From positions 264,024 through 328,023 of the forward strand of contig NZ_JACHGP010000004.1 of NCBI RefSeq assembly GCF_014202335.1: a stretch of DNA of 64,000 bases, given 5' to 3'. Shown here one piece after another: positions 35,503 through 44,526 of the stretch; the stretch's first letter is position 1; each line of letters begins with the position of its first letter. The stretch comes from Mycobacterium sp. AZCC_0083 (GTDB lineage: Bacteria > Actinomycetota > Actinomycetes > Mycobacteriales > Mycobacteriaceae). A program made the translations under genes and the position numbers. The notes under the pieces are model-generated. The model searched no databases, was not told where the DNA came from, and saw only the letters and a program-made list of their open reading frames with translations.

Positions 35503-37224
35503 CTAGTGCGAATTCGATCTCGGCGAAGGAACCTGGGTCGACTTGGCGCGTTGCCCCTTTTTGAGCATGTCGAACAGCTCGCGGTACGGCCCCACCAGGT
35601 AGGCGGTGTCACCCGCCGCGAGCCGTGTTTCGCGGCGGGGATGCAGCTTCAACGGTGCGCCGTCCCTGGCAATGGCGATCACGCGAGTCTGGTTCGACAG
35701 CTCCACCATCCGGAGCCCGTCAAGCTCACTGGCGGCCTCCACCAGTACGCCGCCGACCATGAACGAACGTTGCCCCACCGAGAACGTGCCGAACACCTGC
35801 AGGCCCATCGCCTCTCCGATGAACCACGGCGTCGCCAGTTCGACTGTCGAGCGGACGTTTTCGAAGTGGAACCGATGCGCCACCGCGGCACCCAGCGCCC
35901 GGTCGTAGATGCGCAGCACCACCGGAACGTCGGGCCGGACGACCTCGGGCATCACGCGGTGGGACAGCATCTCGCGGAGCACGATCCCGGTCTCGATGTT
36001 GACCATGTCGTCCTGGGTCAGCACCGCCACCGCCTGGGCCTCGTCGATGCGAGCGGATTCCAGCGTCTGGCGCAGGGTGGCGTCCCCGAAGATGACCGGA
36101 ACGTCGAGTTCGCGCGCCGACGCCAGGTAGCGGTTGTCGTCGTCGCGCTCGATGACCGCCACGTCGTATCCGGCGGCCTTCAGATCGCTGGCCACACGAA
36201 TGCCGAACGAGCCGAGGCCGACGACGATGACGTGGTTCTGCAGGTCGCGCACCCGCCGCCGTCCTGCGGACTGAGCGATCCGACGCGACAGCAGCAGATC
36301 GGCGATGAACGCCACCAGGATCGCGGTGGTGGTGACGCCTGCGAACATCAACCCGATGCCCCAGATCCGTAGCCAGATGGGTTGTCCTATGAAGCTGAAG
36401 TCGCCGTAGCCGACGGTGGCGATCGTCTCGGTGCTGAAGTACAGCGCGTCGATCCACCCCATCCCCGGGGGATGGCGATACGAGAAGCGCAGCAGCACCG
36501 TCGCACCGAGCAGCAGCGTCATGGAAGCGGCGAATGCGCGGAAGAACATCGGGTTGATGTCGTCGCGCAACGCGCGAAGGGCGTTGATCCACTTCCGCAG
36601 CGGGGAGCGGCGAGCCCGTGCCGTGGCCACTGGTTGCGCGACGTTGATGCCCTGGGCCGCCAGCTCGTCGGCGGTGCCGATCATGGCGGTCCAGTCGCCT
36701 GCCAGGACCTGCTGGTCGCGCCCCGGGCAGGCCACCACCTCACCTGGCGTTCGTGACTTCTCCCCGTGGATCACCGCGACCGGTGCGAGGTCGCCGTAGA
36801 TGTCGCGCAGTGTGGCGTCGTACGGTGCCTCGGTGCCGGAGACGACGAACTCCACCCCGGCCACCGGGATTGCGTGGGTGGTGCGCGCCAAGCATGCCTC
36901 GACGACTGATGGCGCCGCGAGGTCGGCGACGTCGAGGATCGCGCCTGGCCCGTTGCTCAAGGCCACCGCTTCGCGCAGCACGCTGTTGGCCAATCGTGCG
37001 ACGACCCGCACGCTTTCATTGAGTTGTCGTGCCAACAGGGCGATCTCGAGGTTGAGGGCGTCGTCGTCATCGGCGCAGATCACCGCCGTCGCATCCTGAA
37101 CACCGGCCGCGGCCAACTCCTTGGCGTTGGCGACGACGACGACGTCGGTCCCCGCACCCTGCAGCTCTTCGATGATCCGCAGTCCCAGCGGGTCATCTCC
37201 GCAGACGATGGTGTGGCCCCGCAT
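35503..37224 (-). CDS. Potassium channel with N- and C-terminal RCK/TrkA domains
   Basis: A 573-residue ion-channel protein. An N-terminal Rossmann RCK region (about residues 1-130) is followed by a linker. The two-helix pore has the K+ selectivity filter T270-V-G-Y-G-D275 between hydrophobic segments at about 230-248 and 285-310. The second RCK domain begins with HVIVVGLGSFGIRVASDL, and a TrkA-C region (about 490-560) ends the protein. It sits in the plasma membrane and likely conducts K+ under nucleotide or ligand control through the RCK domains. An RCK region on the N-terminal side of a two-helix pore is uncommon and is noted as such. It is monocistronic and divergent from the next gene. 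Confidence 0.91.
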   Translation of the reverse strand: MRGHTIVCGDDPLGLRIIEELQGAGTDVVVVANAKELAAAGVQDATAVICADDDDALNLEIALLARQLNESVRVVARLANSVLREAVALSNGPGAILDVADLAAPSVVEACLARTTHAIPVAGVEFVVSGTEAPYDATLRDIYGDLAPVAVIHGEKSRTPGEVVACPGRDQQVLAGDWTAMIGTADELAAQGINVAQPVATARARRSPLRKWINALRALRDDINPMFFRAFAASMTLLLGATVLLRFSYRHPPGMGWIDALYFSTETIATVGYGDFSFIGQPIWLRIWGIGLMFAGVTTTAILVAFIADLLLSRRIAQSAGRRRVRDLQNHVIVVGLGSFGIRVASDLKAAGYDVAVIERDDDNRYLASARELDVPVIFGDATLRQTLESARIDEAQAVAVLTQDDMVNIETGIVLREMLSHRVMPEVVRPDVPVVLRIYDRALGAAVAHRFHFENVRSTVELATPWFIGEAMGLQVFGTFSVGQRSFMVGGVLVEAASELDGLRMVELSNQTRVIAIARDGAPLKLHPRRETRLAAGDTAYLVGPYRELFDMLKKGQRAKSTQVPSPRSNSH

Positions 37225-37288
37225 GCTGCGAGGTTACTGTGGCAGGGCATCGGCTGCCGGCTGGTTCGTGACAGGCGAAGATGAATGG

Positions 37289-38014
37289 ATGAGCAATCCA
37301 CGCATCTACCTCAAGGCGTGCATCAACGGAGCCCGCACCCCCGACCAGCACCCGAACCTGCCGGTCACGCCCGATCAGCTGGCCGCAGCGGCGCTCGAGG
37401 CGCATCGGGCCGGCGCGCAGGCCGTGCACATGCACCCCAAGGACGCCAACGGCGTCGACTCGCTGTACGGCGATGCGGTCGCGGCGGCGGTGCACGCCGT
37501 CCGCGCGGCCGTGCCCGGTCTGCCGTTGGGAGTGACGACGGGGTTCTGGGCATTGCCCGACGCTGACGCCCGGTTGAGGGCGGTCGAGGCATGGACGGTG
37601 CTGCCCGACTTCGCGTCGCTGAACTGGCACGAACCGGGCTCCGAGGAGCTGGCGCACGTGCTGCTTGGCAAGGGGCTCGGGGTCGAGGTGGGCCTGTTCC
37701 ACGCTGAGGCGGTCGCGTCCTGGGCGAAATCCGACTTGGCCAAGCACTGCATGCGGGCGATGATCGAACTGCAGGGTGATGCGGACATCGCGGCCGCGGA
37801 CGACATGCTCGAGCGGGTCTTCGCCGTCGGATCGCCGGCCCCGGTGCTGCTGCACGGGCTCGACGAGAGTTGTTGGCCGTTACTGGAATACGCGGGGGAG
37901 CGCGGCGTGCAGACGCGAATTGGTCTCGAGGACACCGTGAAGCTGCCGGACGGGTCCGTCGCGCCCGACAACGGCGCGCTGGTGTCGGCGGCGGTGAGCC
38001 TGCTCAGTCGGTAG
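37289..38014 (+). CDS. BKACE-family beta-keto acid cleavage enzyme (DUF849)
   Basis: A 241-residue protein of the 3-keto-5-aminohexanoate-cleavage family. The Zn-binding motif is VHMHPKD (about residues 46-52); an early KACINGART motif and a late LEDTVKLPDGSVAPDN segment are both typical. These enzymes condense a beta-keto acid with acetyl-CoA and split it into two products; the substrate varies between members. It is shorter than the usual ~270-310 residues but has the core motifs. The ATG at 37289 is preferred; an in-frame upstream extension would run into the divergent channel gene. It converges with the DUF985 cupin by an 11-bp overlap. Confidence 0.86.
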   Translation: MSNPRIYLKACINGARTPDQHPNLPVTPDQLAAAALEAHRAGAQAVHMHPKDANGVDSLYGDAVAAAVHAVRAAVPGLPLGVTTGFWALPDADARLRAVEAWTVLPDFASLNWHEPGSEELAHVLLGKGLGVEVGLFHAEAVASWAKSDLAKHCMRAMIELQGDADIAAADDMLERVFAVGSPAPVLLHGLDESCWPLLEYAGERGVQTRIGLEDTVKLPDGSVAPDNGALVSAAVSLLSR

Positions 38015-38450
38015 TGGTGGCCAGGGCGAAGTCGGCGAAGTCGAAGCCGGGCACCACCACGCAGCTCACCAGGGTGGGTTCGTCGTCGCGCGGCCGGGCC
38101 CGCTGCCAGTGCCCCGGCGGAACCACCAGCTGTGGTGCTTCGCCCGCACCGACGTCGCTGCCGAGCAGAAGCGTTGCGGCACCGTCCTGTTCGGGTCCGA
38201 TTTCCAACAGCAGAGGGCTACCCCTGTGGTGGAACCACAACTCGGCGCTGCGCACGGTGTGCCACGCCGACTGCTGGCCCGGCATCAGCAGGAACAGGAT
38301 GGCCGTTCCGCCGCTGCGGGCGCCCGTGTAGCCCGGTGGCAGGGAGGACTGCGCGACCGTCAATTCGCTGCGCCACGTCTCCTTGAACCAGCCGCCCTCC
38401 GGATGCGGGGCGAGGTCGAGCGTGCGGGCCCAGCCGGGTAGCTCCGTCAT
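38004..38450 (-). CDS. DUF985-family cupin
   Basis: A 148-residue single-domain cupin of the YML079w/DUF985 type, with LAPHPEGGWFKETWRS near the N-terminus, SAWHTVRSAELWFHHRGSP carrying the cupin histidines, and VVPPGHWQRARP. The fold binds a small ligand; no reaction is established. It starts 48 bp from the divergent membrane protein. No functional link to its neighbours is apparent. Confidence 0.86.
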   Translation of the reverse strand: MTELPGWARTLDLAPHPEGGWFKETWRSELTVAQSSLPPGYTGARSGGTAILFLLMPGQQSAWHTVRSAELWFHHRGSPLLLEIGPEQDGAATLLLGSDVGAGEAPQLVVPPGHWQRARPRDDEPTLVSCVVVPGFDFADFALATTTD

Positions 38451-38498
38451 CGGTCTAGCCTACGTCGGAGCACCATGCCAACCCGATACCCTCATCGC

Positions 38499-38933
38499 AT
38501 GGCACGCCTGCGCCCCGCATGGTTCGTCGTGCTGTGTGCATTGGTGCTGCTGGTCAGCGCGTGGCTGCCATGGTTGACGACCAGTGCAGGCGGCGGCGGA
38601 CGGGCCAACGCGATCGGCGGAAAGCTCGGCCAGATCGCCGTGCCGCCGCCCGGCTTCGGCGTCGGGCAGCTGATGGTGCTGTTGTCCGCGACGTTGATCG
38701 TGGCCGCGGCGATGGCGGCGCGCGGTCTCTCGGCACGGATCGCTTCGACTGCGGCCCTGTCCATTTCGGTGCTCTTGACGGTTCTGGCATGGTGGTACTT
38801 CCGGCTGTACGTGGCACCGCCGATCGCAGCGGGCTACGGGTTCTACATCGGCGGGGCAGCGACCGCCGTTGCCGTGGTGTTGTCCGTACTGGCAATGGTC
38901 GCCGCGTGGTCCGAGGGGAGTAGACGCCGATGA
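38499..38933 (+). CDS. Small four-helix membrane protein
   Basis: A 144-residue protein with hydrophobic segments at about residues 8-24, 58-80, 86-104 and 113-136, and a Gly-rich loop after the first. The ATG at 38499 starts MARLRPAW; an ATG eight codons upstream is possible. It overlaps the acetyltransferase gene in an ATGA and is therefore co-translated with it. I do not recognise a named family; function unknown. Confidence 0.78.
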   Translation: MARLRPAWFVVLCALVLLVSAWLPWLTTSAGGGGRANAIGGKLGQIAVPPPGFGVGQLMVLLSATLIVAAAMAARGLSARIASTAALSISVLLTVLAWWYFRLYVAPPIAAGYGFYIGGAATAVAVVLSVLAMVAAWSEGSRRR

Positions 38934-39520
38934 CGGGATTCGTCGAGCCGGTCGTGCTGACCGGGCAGCAGTGGGTCAAGCTCGAGCCCTTGTGCGCCGC
39001 GGACGTCCCGGAGATCGCGGTGGCCTCGGCCGACGGCGACGTCGGCAGCCTGTGGTTCACCAGCGCGCCATCTCATCGCACGGCGCGGGAGTGGGTGGAC
39101 GGGCGGTTGGCCGTGCAACACCCCGATACCGGGCTGACGTTCGTCGTACGCACGCTGGACGGCCGCCTGGTCGGGTCGTCGAGCTACTGCAACGTGGACC
39201 CGCCGAACCGGCGCCTCGAGATCGGGTACACCTGGTTCTCCGGGTCGGTGCGCAGAACCGGCGTCAACACCGAGGCCAAGCTGCTGATGCTCGGCCATGC
39301 GTTCGACGAGTTGGCTTGCATAGCAGTCGAATTCCGCACGCACTTCTTCAACTCCACCAGCCGGGCCGCCATCGAGCGGCTCGGCGCCAAGCTCGACGGC
39401 GTGCTGCGCAGCCATCAGCTGTCGGCTGACGGGTCGCGGCGCGACACCGTCGTCTACTCGATCCTCGACATCGAATGGCCAGCGGTGCGCAACAACCTGC
39501 GGTTCCGGCTGGACCGCTAG
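38930..39520 (+). CDS. GNAT-family N-acetyltransferase (RimJ/RimL-like)
   Basis: A 196-residue GNAT protein. The acetyl-CoA-binding region falls at about residues 115-130, and the family pattern VKLEPLCAADVPEIA near the N-terminus, IGYTWFSGSVRRTGVN and FNSTSRAAIERLGAKLDG match the RimJ-type acetyltransferases. The acceptor (protein N-terminus or small molecule) is unknown. It follows the small membrane protein in a two-gene unit. Confidence 0.88.
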   Translation: MTGFVEPVVLTGQQWVKLEPLCAADVPEIAVASADGDVGSLWFTSAPSHRTAREWVDGRLAVQHPDTGLTFVVRTLDGRLVGSSSYCNVDPPNRRLEIGYTWFSGSVRRTGVNTEAKLLMLGHAFDELACIAVEFRTHFFNSTSRAAIERLGAKLDGVLRSHQLSADGSRRDTVVYSILDIEWPAVRNNLRFRLDR

Positions 39521-39595
39521 CGCATCAGCCGGCCGTTTGTGCACCTGGCGACACCCCAGCGGCGCGTCGCGTCGTCAGATTCACGAACGAGCGGC

Positions 39596-40498
39596 CTAGC
39601 GCGTCGCCACCTCGGCACCGCGCAGCGGGCTCGCACACTGGTCGCACGCCAGGGTGGCCTGGAACGCCGCACCGCAGTCGGTGTGCACCAGGTCGACGGC
39701 GGGCCCCTCCGGCGTGTGGAAGCACCGCTGCGCCCACTGCAGCGCAGTGATGAGGATCGGGAACACCGCTCGCCCCTTCTCGGTCAACCGGTAGCGCCCG
39801 TCGCCCGCAGCCAGCACGCCGTTGGCCGTGAAGATCTGCAAGCGGTCGGCCAGCGAACCGGGTGGCGCACCGAGTTGGTCCTGGAAGTCGCCGAACCGGC
39901 TGGCGCCGACGAACGCTGACACCAGCAAGGCGAACGCCCATCGGTCGCCGAGGATGCTCATCGTCTCCGGGAACAGGTCCGCCCGGCCGCGGACGCGGTC
40001 GGAGCTCGATCGGCGCCGCGTCGCGAGCGCGGGAATCGACCGCGACCAGCCGCCGCTCGGACCCCACTGTGCGCCAATGTCCTTCTCCGTCACCGACTCC
40101 GAGCACGCGGCGCACTGCAGCAGCGGTGCGAAGTCGCCGCCGCAGACGGTGTGGTGCATCGCGGGAAGTCGTTGGGCGTGGTCGGGGACCCAGTGTCTTT
40201 CCCACTCCCAGATCGACACGAGTACCGGCCACAGCGCGCGCCCGCGCGGCGTGAGCACGTAATCGGCCCGCGGCGGCCTGGCCTGATAGGTGCGCCTTGC
40301 CAACAGCCCGTTGGCCGTCATCGCCTCCAACCGCCGGGTCAGCACCGCATGTGAGATCGGCAGGCGCTCCGTGAATTGCCCGTACCGCGTCGCACCGAGC
40401 GTCGCCCGTTGCAGGATCAGCAGCGTCCACTCGTCGCCGAGAAGCCCGAGCATCCGGCCGACGGCATTGGTTCCGCCTGCGGGCAACGCGGTGGGCAC
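39596..40498 (-). CDS. Tandem double-HxlR regulator with two Cys-rich ribbons
   Basis: A 300-residue regulator containing two HxlR winged-helix domains in one chain (about residues 10-110 and 170-265). The first has LLGDEWTLLILQRATLGATR and the second ILGDRWAFALLVSAFVGASR. Each is followed by a short segment of the form H-x(2,3)-C-x(n)-C-x2-C (HHTVCGGDFAPLLQCAACS and HTDCGAAFQATLACDQC), a possible metal site. Single-domain HxlR proteins act as dimers, so this is a fused pseudo-dimer. It is 6 bp downstream of the carotenoid-oxygenase gene and probably regulates that operon. Confidence 0.88.
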   Translation of the reverse strand: MPTALPAGGTNAVGRMLGLLGDEWTLLILQRATLGATRYGQFTERLPISHAVLTRRLEAMTANGLLARRTYQARPPRADYVLTPRGRALWPVLVSIWEWERHWVPDHAQRLPAMHHTVCGGDFAPLLQCAACSESVTEKDIGAQWGPSGGWSRSIPALATRRRSSSDRVRGRADLFPETMSILGDRWAFALLVSAFVGASRFGDFQDQLGAPPGSLADRLQIFTANGVLAAGDGRYRLTEKGRAVFPILITALQWAQRCFHTPEGPAVDLVHTDCGAAFQATLACDQCASPLRGAEVATR

Positions 40499-40504
40499 TA
40501 CAGA

Positions 40505-42046
40505 TCACCCCGTCGCTTCGCTCGCCCCAGCGAGTCCGATCGACTCGGCCGCGGAGTCGGTCTCGTGCCAGCGGCGTAGCTCCGAACCGGGAGCCCACGT
40601 CGAGTGAGTGCCGCTGGAAACCCGTTCCGGCAGAGCCAGTTTGCACACCGGCCCGTCGGTCATCCTTGCGGCGTCGAATACCAGGCAATAGGAGGCGTCG
40701 TCGTTCATGTCGGTGGTGATGGTGATCAGGTAGCCGTCGTCCTCGCCGACGCTGCCGACTCGGGGCGCCATCGCGGTCTCGCTGCCGTACACGCCGTCGT
40801 CGAAGGCGAACCGCTCCTCCGCTCCGGTCAGCAGGTCGTGCTTCACCAGCCCGTCGAACAGGAACCAGGCTGGCTTGCCCGTCGCGGCGTAGGCATAGCG
40901 GTACTCGCTTCCCGCGTAACCCGAGTTGATCATCCCGAATTCGGTGATGCTGTCGGTCAATTGCTCCTCGCGAGCACCGCCGGTGACGACGTTGAAACGC
41001 CAACGGTGCAACCGGGGCTGCATCCGGTCCAGCGCGAGGAACCGGAACGCCCGCTGCCATTTGTTGCCCATCCCGTTGTCGGCAGGCTCGGGGTCGCCCT
41101 GGAAGAACCCGTCGAGCACGATTTCGTCGCCGTCCTCGTAGGCGTTGGTGAAGTGCAGGACGTAGGTCGGATCGGCGTCGAACCACCTGATCTGCGAGCT
41201 GTCCCCACGGCGCGGGATGACCGCGAAGCGCGAGGGCATATCGCGGTGCAAGCGCGGCAGGTGCACGTTGTGTTCGAGCAATTCTGGTTCCCAGAACAAC
41301 GGAAAGTCGTTGAGTATCACATAGTTCTCGGTGAAGGCCATGTCGTGCGGAAGGCGTGGGCCTGGCAGTGGCACGTCGACGTAATGCACCAGTTCGTTGC
41401 TTGCGTCGACGACGCCATAGTGCATGTAGGGCGCCTGCTTGCCGTAGTTGAAGAACAGCAGCTCGCCGGTGCGGTCGTCGACCTTGGGGTGCGCCGACAC
41501 GCCCAAGTCGAAGGGAAACGCGCCGCCCCAGTCCTGTTTCCCAAGCGTCTCACCGGAATACGGGTCGATGCGGTACAGATCGCCGCACTGGTAGTGGCTG
41601 GTGAGTGCCGTCCCGCGGTGCACCGTCACATCAGTCGAGGACGCGTCCTTCATCAACGTCCTTGCGCCCCAGCCGTAGTCGCGACGCGCAAGCTCGACCG
41701 GCTCCGCGATCCCGGGCCACAGCGGGCCGCCAGCCGCGTTCTCCTCGGCGAAGCCGTCGGTGCGAACGAACCTGTTGCGGTAGAACGCCTTTCCGTCCCG
41801 GAAGCCGACGACGTGGATCATGCCGTCACCGTCGAACGGGTGATACGCCTTGATCGCCGGGTGCAGCGGGTTCTCGGTGTTGCGCAGGTAGACGCCGTCG
41901 AGGTCGGCAGGGATCTCACCCGCCACCGCGGTCAGGTCGTCGGCGTCCCACTCCGTGGTCTGCGGGCGCCACGGCCCCGTTCGATAGGGGTGGTCGTCGT
42001 CCTCGGGCAGCGTGGACAGGAACTTGCCCACGACTTCGACGTCCAT
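40505..42046 (-). CDS. Carotenoid-cleavage-oxygenase-family (RPE65/lignostilbene-type) dioxygenase
   Basis: A 513-residue non-heme iron(II) dioxygenase. Four-histidine iron-site segments are visible as VSAHPKVD, LPHDMAFTENY, VLHFTNAYEDGD and SSGTHSTWAPG, along with the GEIPADLDGVYLRNTENP N-terminal motif of the family. It oxidatively splits a conjugated C=C bond in carotenoids, stilbenes or similar compounds; the substrate is not evident. I chose the ATG at 42046; a GTG at 42055 would overlap the thiolase stop (GTGA) and is a real alternative. It lies in an operon thiolase - oxygenase - double-HxlR. Confidence 0.92.
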   Translation of the reverse strand: MDVEVVGKFLSTLPEDDDHPYRTGPWRPQTTEWDADDLTAVAGEIPADLDGVYLRNTENPLHPAIKAYHPFDGDGMIHVVGFRDGKAFYRNRFVRTDGFAEENAAGGPLWPGIAEPVELARRDYGWGARTLMKDASSTDVTVHRGTALTSHYQCGDLYRIDPYSGETLGKQDWGGAFPFDLGVSAHPKVDDRTGELLFFNYGKQAPYMHYGVVDASNELVHYVDVPLPGPRLPHDMAFTENYVILNDFPLFWEPELLEHNVHLPRLHRDMPSRFAVIPRRGDSSQIRWFDADPTYVLHFTNAYEDGDEIVLDGFFQGDPEPADNGMGNKWQRAFRFLALDRMQPRLHRWRFNVVTGGAREEQLTDSITEFGMINSGYAGSEYRYAYAATGKPAWFLFDGLVKHDLLTGAEERFAFDDGVYGSETAMAPRVGSVGEDDGYLITITTDMNDDASYCLVFDAARMTDGPVCKLALPERVSSGTHSTWAPGSELRRWHETDSAAESIGLAGASEATG

Positions 42047-42051
42047 GTCTC

Positions 42052-43269
42052 TCACACCCCACTCACGACGAAGCTCACCGTGGTGGCCGTGCTGCCGCCG
42101 AAGTTCAGCGTGCCGAACGTCCTTGCGCCGTCGACCTGATACTCGCCTGCAGTGCCACTGACCTGTTTGGCGGCGTCGAGCAGCATCCGCACCCCGGTAG
42201 CGCCGACGGGATGGCCACCGCCGATCAGCCCGCCGCTCGGGTTGATCGGCAGCCGGCCGCCGATCTCGATCTCGCCGTTCTCGATGGCCTTCCACGATTC
42301 GCCGGGGCCGGTCAGCCCGATGTGGTCGATCGCGAGGTACTCGCTCGGCGTGAAGCAGTCGTGCACCTCGATGCCGTCGAGATCGTCCAGCGACACCCTG
42401 GCGCGCGTGAAGGCGTCCAGCACGGCCCGCCGCACATGCGGCATGACGTACGGGTCGCCGGCCGAGCGGTCGAGCTTGTGCTGCAGGCCCAGCCCGACGG
42501 TGCGGTGGCCCCAGCCCTCGATCCGGCCGATCGGGCGGGCATCGGGGTGGTCGCGCAAATAGTCGTCGCCGACCAGGACGATGCCCGCGCCGCCGTCGGT
42601 CATCTGGCTGCAGTCGAACCGGCGGATCCGCCCCTCGACGATGGGGTTGACCTCATCGTTGCTGCCGGCCATCAGATCGGGCACCGACCAGTCCCGGGTC
42701 TGGGCGTTCGGGTTGGCGTGCGCGTTGGTGAAGTTCAGCTGCGCGATCGCCCGGAGATGGACGTCGTCGATGCCGTATCGGCGGTCGTACTCGTCGGCGA
42801 CGCGGCTGAACATGTATGGCCACATGAACGTGGCGTCCTGACCCTCGTGCCCGGTCCAGGCGGCGGCGCCGAGGTGCTGGGCGGCGATGTCGCCGGGCAC
42901 CGTCTTCTCCAGTTCGACGCCGAGCACCAGCGCGGTCTCGTACGCGCCGGACCGCAGGTCGGCGATCGCCGCCAGGGTGGCGACGCTCCCGGAGGCGCAG
43001 GCGGCTTCGTGGCGTGACGACGGGGTGGCCCAGAGGCCGTCGACGACGCTGGCGGGCATCGCGCCGAGGTGGCCCTGAGCTGCGAACATCTCGCCGAAGG
43101 CGTTGCCGACGTGGACGACGCCGATGTCGACGGTGTCGATCTTGGCCGTCTCCAAAGTGGCCGTCACCACCTCGGCCGTCAGGTCCGCGAAGTCGACCTC
43201 CTCACGGGTCAGGTTCCGCGCGAAGTCGCTCTGGTAGCCGCCGAGAATCCACACGTTCGAACCAGCCAT
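42052..43269 (-). CDS. Thiolase-family (SCP-x/lipid-transfer-like) acyltransferase
   Basis: A 405-residue thiolase-fold protein. The nucleophile region is SRHEAACASGSVA (cysteine), with EVHDCFTPSEYLAI and a C-terminal GGGHPVGATGVRM motif. Length and motifs fit the non-decarboxylative thiolase/SCP-x thiolase-like group found widely in mycobacteria. It may cleave or form a beta-ketoacyl-CoA. It is the first gene of the minus-strand operon with a carotenoid-type oxygenase and double-HxlR regulator, suggesting catabolism of an oxygenase product (inferred). Confidence 0.9.
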   Translation of the reverse strand: MAGSNVWILGGYQSDFARNLTREEVDFADLTAEVVTATLETAKIDTVDIGVVHVGNAFGEMFAAQGHLGAMPASVVDGLWATPSSRHEAACASGSVATLAAIADLRSGAYETALVLGVELEKTVPGDIAAQHLGAAAWTGHEGQDATFMWPYMFSRVADEYDRRYGIDDVHLRAIAQLNFTNAHANPNAQTRDWSVPDLMAGSNDEVNPIVEGRIRRFDCSQMTDGGAGIVLVGDDYLRDHPDARPIGRIEGWGHRTVGLGLQHKLDRSAGDPYVMPHVRRAVLDAFTRARVSLDDLDGIEVHDCFTPSEYLAIDHIGLTGPGESWKAIENGEIEIGGRLPINPSGGLIGGGHPVGATGVRMLLDAAKQVSGTAGEYQVDGARTFGTLNFGGSTATTVSFVVSGV

Positions 43270-43356
43270 GACGGCACCGTACTACAACTAACAGAGTGAC
43301 TGGAGATTGATTGTAGAAAAGTGTCGGTTTCGGTCGGGCACCGCTCTCTTACCTGT

Positions 43357-43599
43357 ATGAGCACGACAAGTCATCTCCGAAAAGCGACGACGTACGACAT
43401 CATCGACCGGCTGTACGCCCGGCGGGCGGCCCATGTGCCGGTCAACCGGATCGCTGCCACGGTGTCGGCGTGGTTGGCCGAGCTTGGAGTCGACAGCCCG
43501 ATGGCCGAGGACCTCGCCCGCGCCGCCCGCGCAGGCAACTGGCCCGCGGTTCACGCCATCAGCGACTTGCTGTCCGTGGACGTCCTCGTCGCGGCGTGA
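43357..43599 (+). CDS. Small hypothetical protein
   Basis: An 80-residue helical, Ala/Arg-rich protein starting MSTTSHLRKATTYDIIDRLY. A start 36 bp upstream (GTG at 43321) is possible; neither has a clear ribosome site, so a leaderless mRNA is plausible. No family was recognised. It lies between the divergent thiolase operon and the GAF-ANTAR gene. Confidence 0.6.
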   Translation: MSTTSHLRKATTYDIIDRLYARRAAHVPVNRIAATVSAWLAELGVDSPMAEDLARAARAGNWPAVHAISDLLSVDVLVAA

Positions 43600-43739
43600 C
43601 GGTCCCACCGGCTCGGTTCTGAACCGGTGAGACCTCGGCGCGCTTGGTAGTGCACCGCCAAGCGCACCTGTGCGAGCATTGCCCGGCTGCCGGTGGCACA
43701 AACGTGTGTATCCATCGGATCAGGGGGGATGATGCAGCC

Positions 43740-44420
43740 ATGGCCCTGCAGAATCACGACCTCGCACTTCGGATGGCCGAGCTGGCGCGTTCGACTGCGT
43801 TGCGCAGCGTCGACGATGTGCTCGCCGACGTCACCGCTGCCGCCATGACACTGATCCCAGGCGTGGACGTCGCCGGTGTGTTGCTGGTCGGCAAGAACGG
43901 CAGTTTCGACACCGTGGCGGCCACGTCCGATCTGATGTTCAAGCTCGACGAGCTGCAGATGCGCTATCTCGAAGGGCCGTGCGTCCAGGCGGCGCTAGAC
44001 GAGATCGTCGTGCGCACGGACGATTTCCGCAACGAGCCGAAATGGCCCAACTACTCGCCTGCGGTCGTCGGGTTGGGAGTGCGCAGCGGCCTGTCCTTCA
44101 AGCTGTACACCGCCGACCGCACCGCAGGCGCACTCAACCTGTTCGCCTTCGAGCCGAGGCTGTGGGACACCGAAGCCGAGACCATCGGCATGGTGCTGGC
44201 GGCGCACGCCGCGGCGGCCATCCTGGCCAGCCGCCAGGGTGACCAGCTTCAGTCGGCGCTGTCGACGCGTGACCGCATCGGCCAGGCCAAGGGCATCATC
44301 ATGGAGCGGTTCGGCATCGATGACGTCCGCGCATTCGCGATGCTGCGCCAGCTGTCGCAAGACGGCAATACGAAGCTGACCGACGTCGCGCAGCGGGTCA
44401 TCGACACCAGGACGCAGTAA
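43740..44420 (+). CDS. GAF-ANTAR putative RNA-binding antiterminator
   Basis: A 226-residue protein with an N-terminal GAF domain (about residues 25-150; LIPGVDVAGVLLVGKNGSF, GLGVRSGLSFKLY) and a C-terminal ANTAR domain (about 165-226; RDRIGQAKGIIMERFGIDD is the characteristic RNA-binding helix). ANTAR proteins bind nascent RNA and prevent transcription termination; the GAF part senses a ligand or redox state. The ATG at 43740 follows AGGGGGGA. The mRNA region directly downstream is unusually structured (44451-44574) and ends in a small membrane-peptide gene, a possible target, although no canonical ANTAR dual hexaloop was identified. Confidence 0.9.
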   Translation: MALQNHDLALRMAELARSTALRSVDDVLADVTAAAMTLIPGVDVAGVLLVGKNGSFDTVAATSDLMFKLDELQMRYLEGPCVQAALDEIVVRTDDFRNEPKWPNYSPAVVGLGVRSGLSFKLYTADRTAGALNLFAFEPRLWDTEAETIGMVLAAHAAAAILASRQGDQLQSALSTRDRIGQAKGIIMERFGIDDVRAFAMLRQLSQDGNTKLTDVAQRVIDTRTQ

Positions 44421-44450
44421 CCCGGCGACTTGACCGTCGACGCTGCGCGC

Positions 44451-44480
44451 AGGGCGCGATTTCGGCCGATTTCGCACCCT
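44451..44480. terminator. Hairpin after the GAF-ANTAR gene
   Basis: AGGGCGCGA (44451-44459) pairs with TCGCACCCT (44472-44480) with one mismatch and a 12-base loop that itself contains the palindrome TCGGCCGA. It begins 31 bp after the ANTAR stop. There is no U-run, so it is at most a GC-rich actinobacterial-type terminator or a regulated attenuator. Confidence 0.45.
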
Positions 44481-44526
44481 GGACACAAAGTGGACGAAAA
44501 AGTGTGCCCTTTTCGCCGCTTCGCGA

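Noticed and set aside
43282..43316. CTACAA/TTGTAG inverted repeat before the small hypothetical gene
   Set aside because: Six-bp arms 23 bp apart are too weak to call without a second copy.
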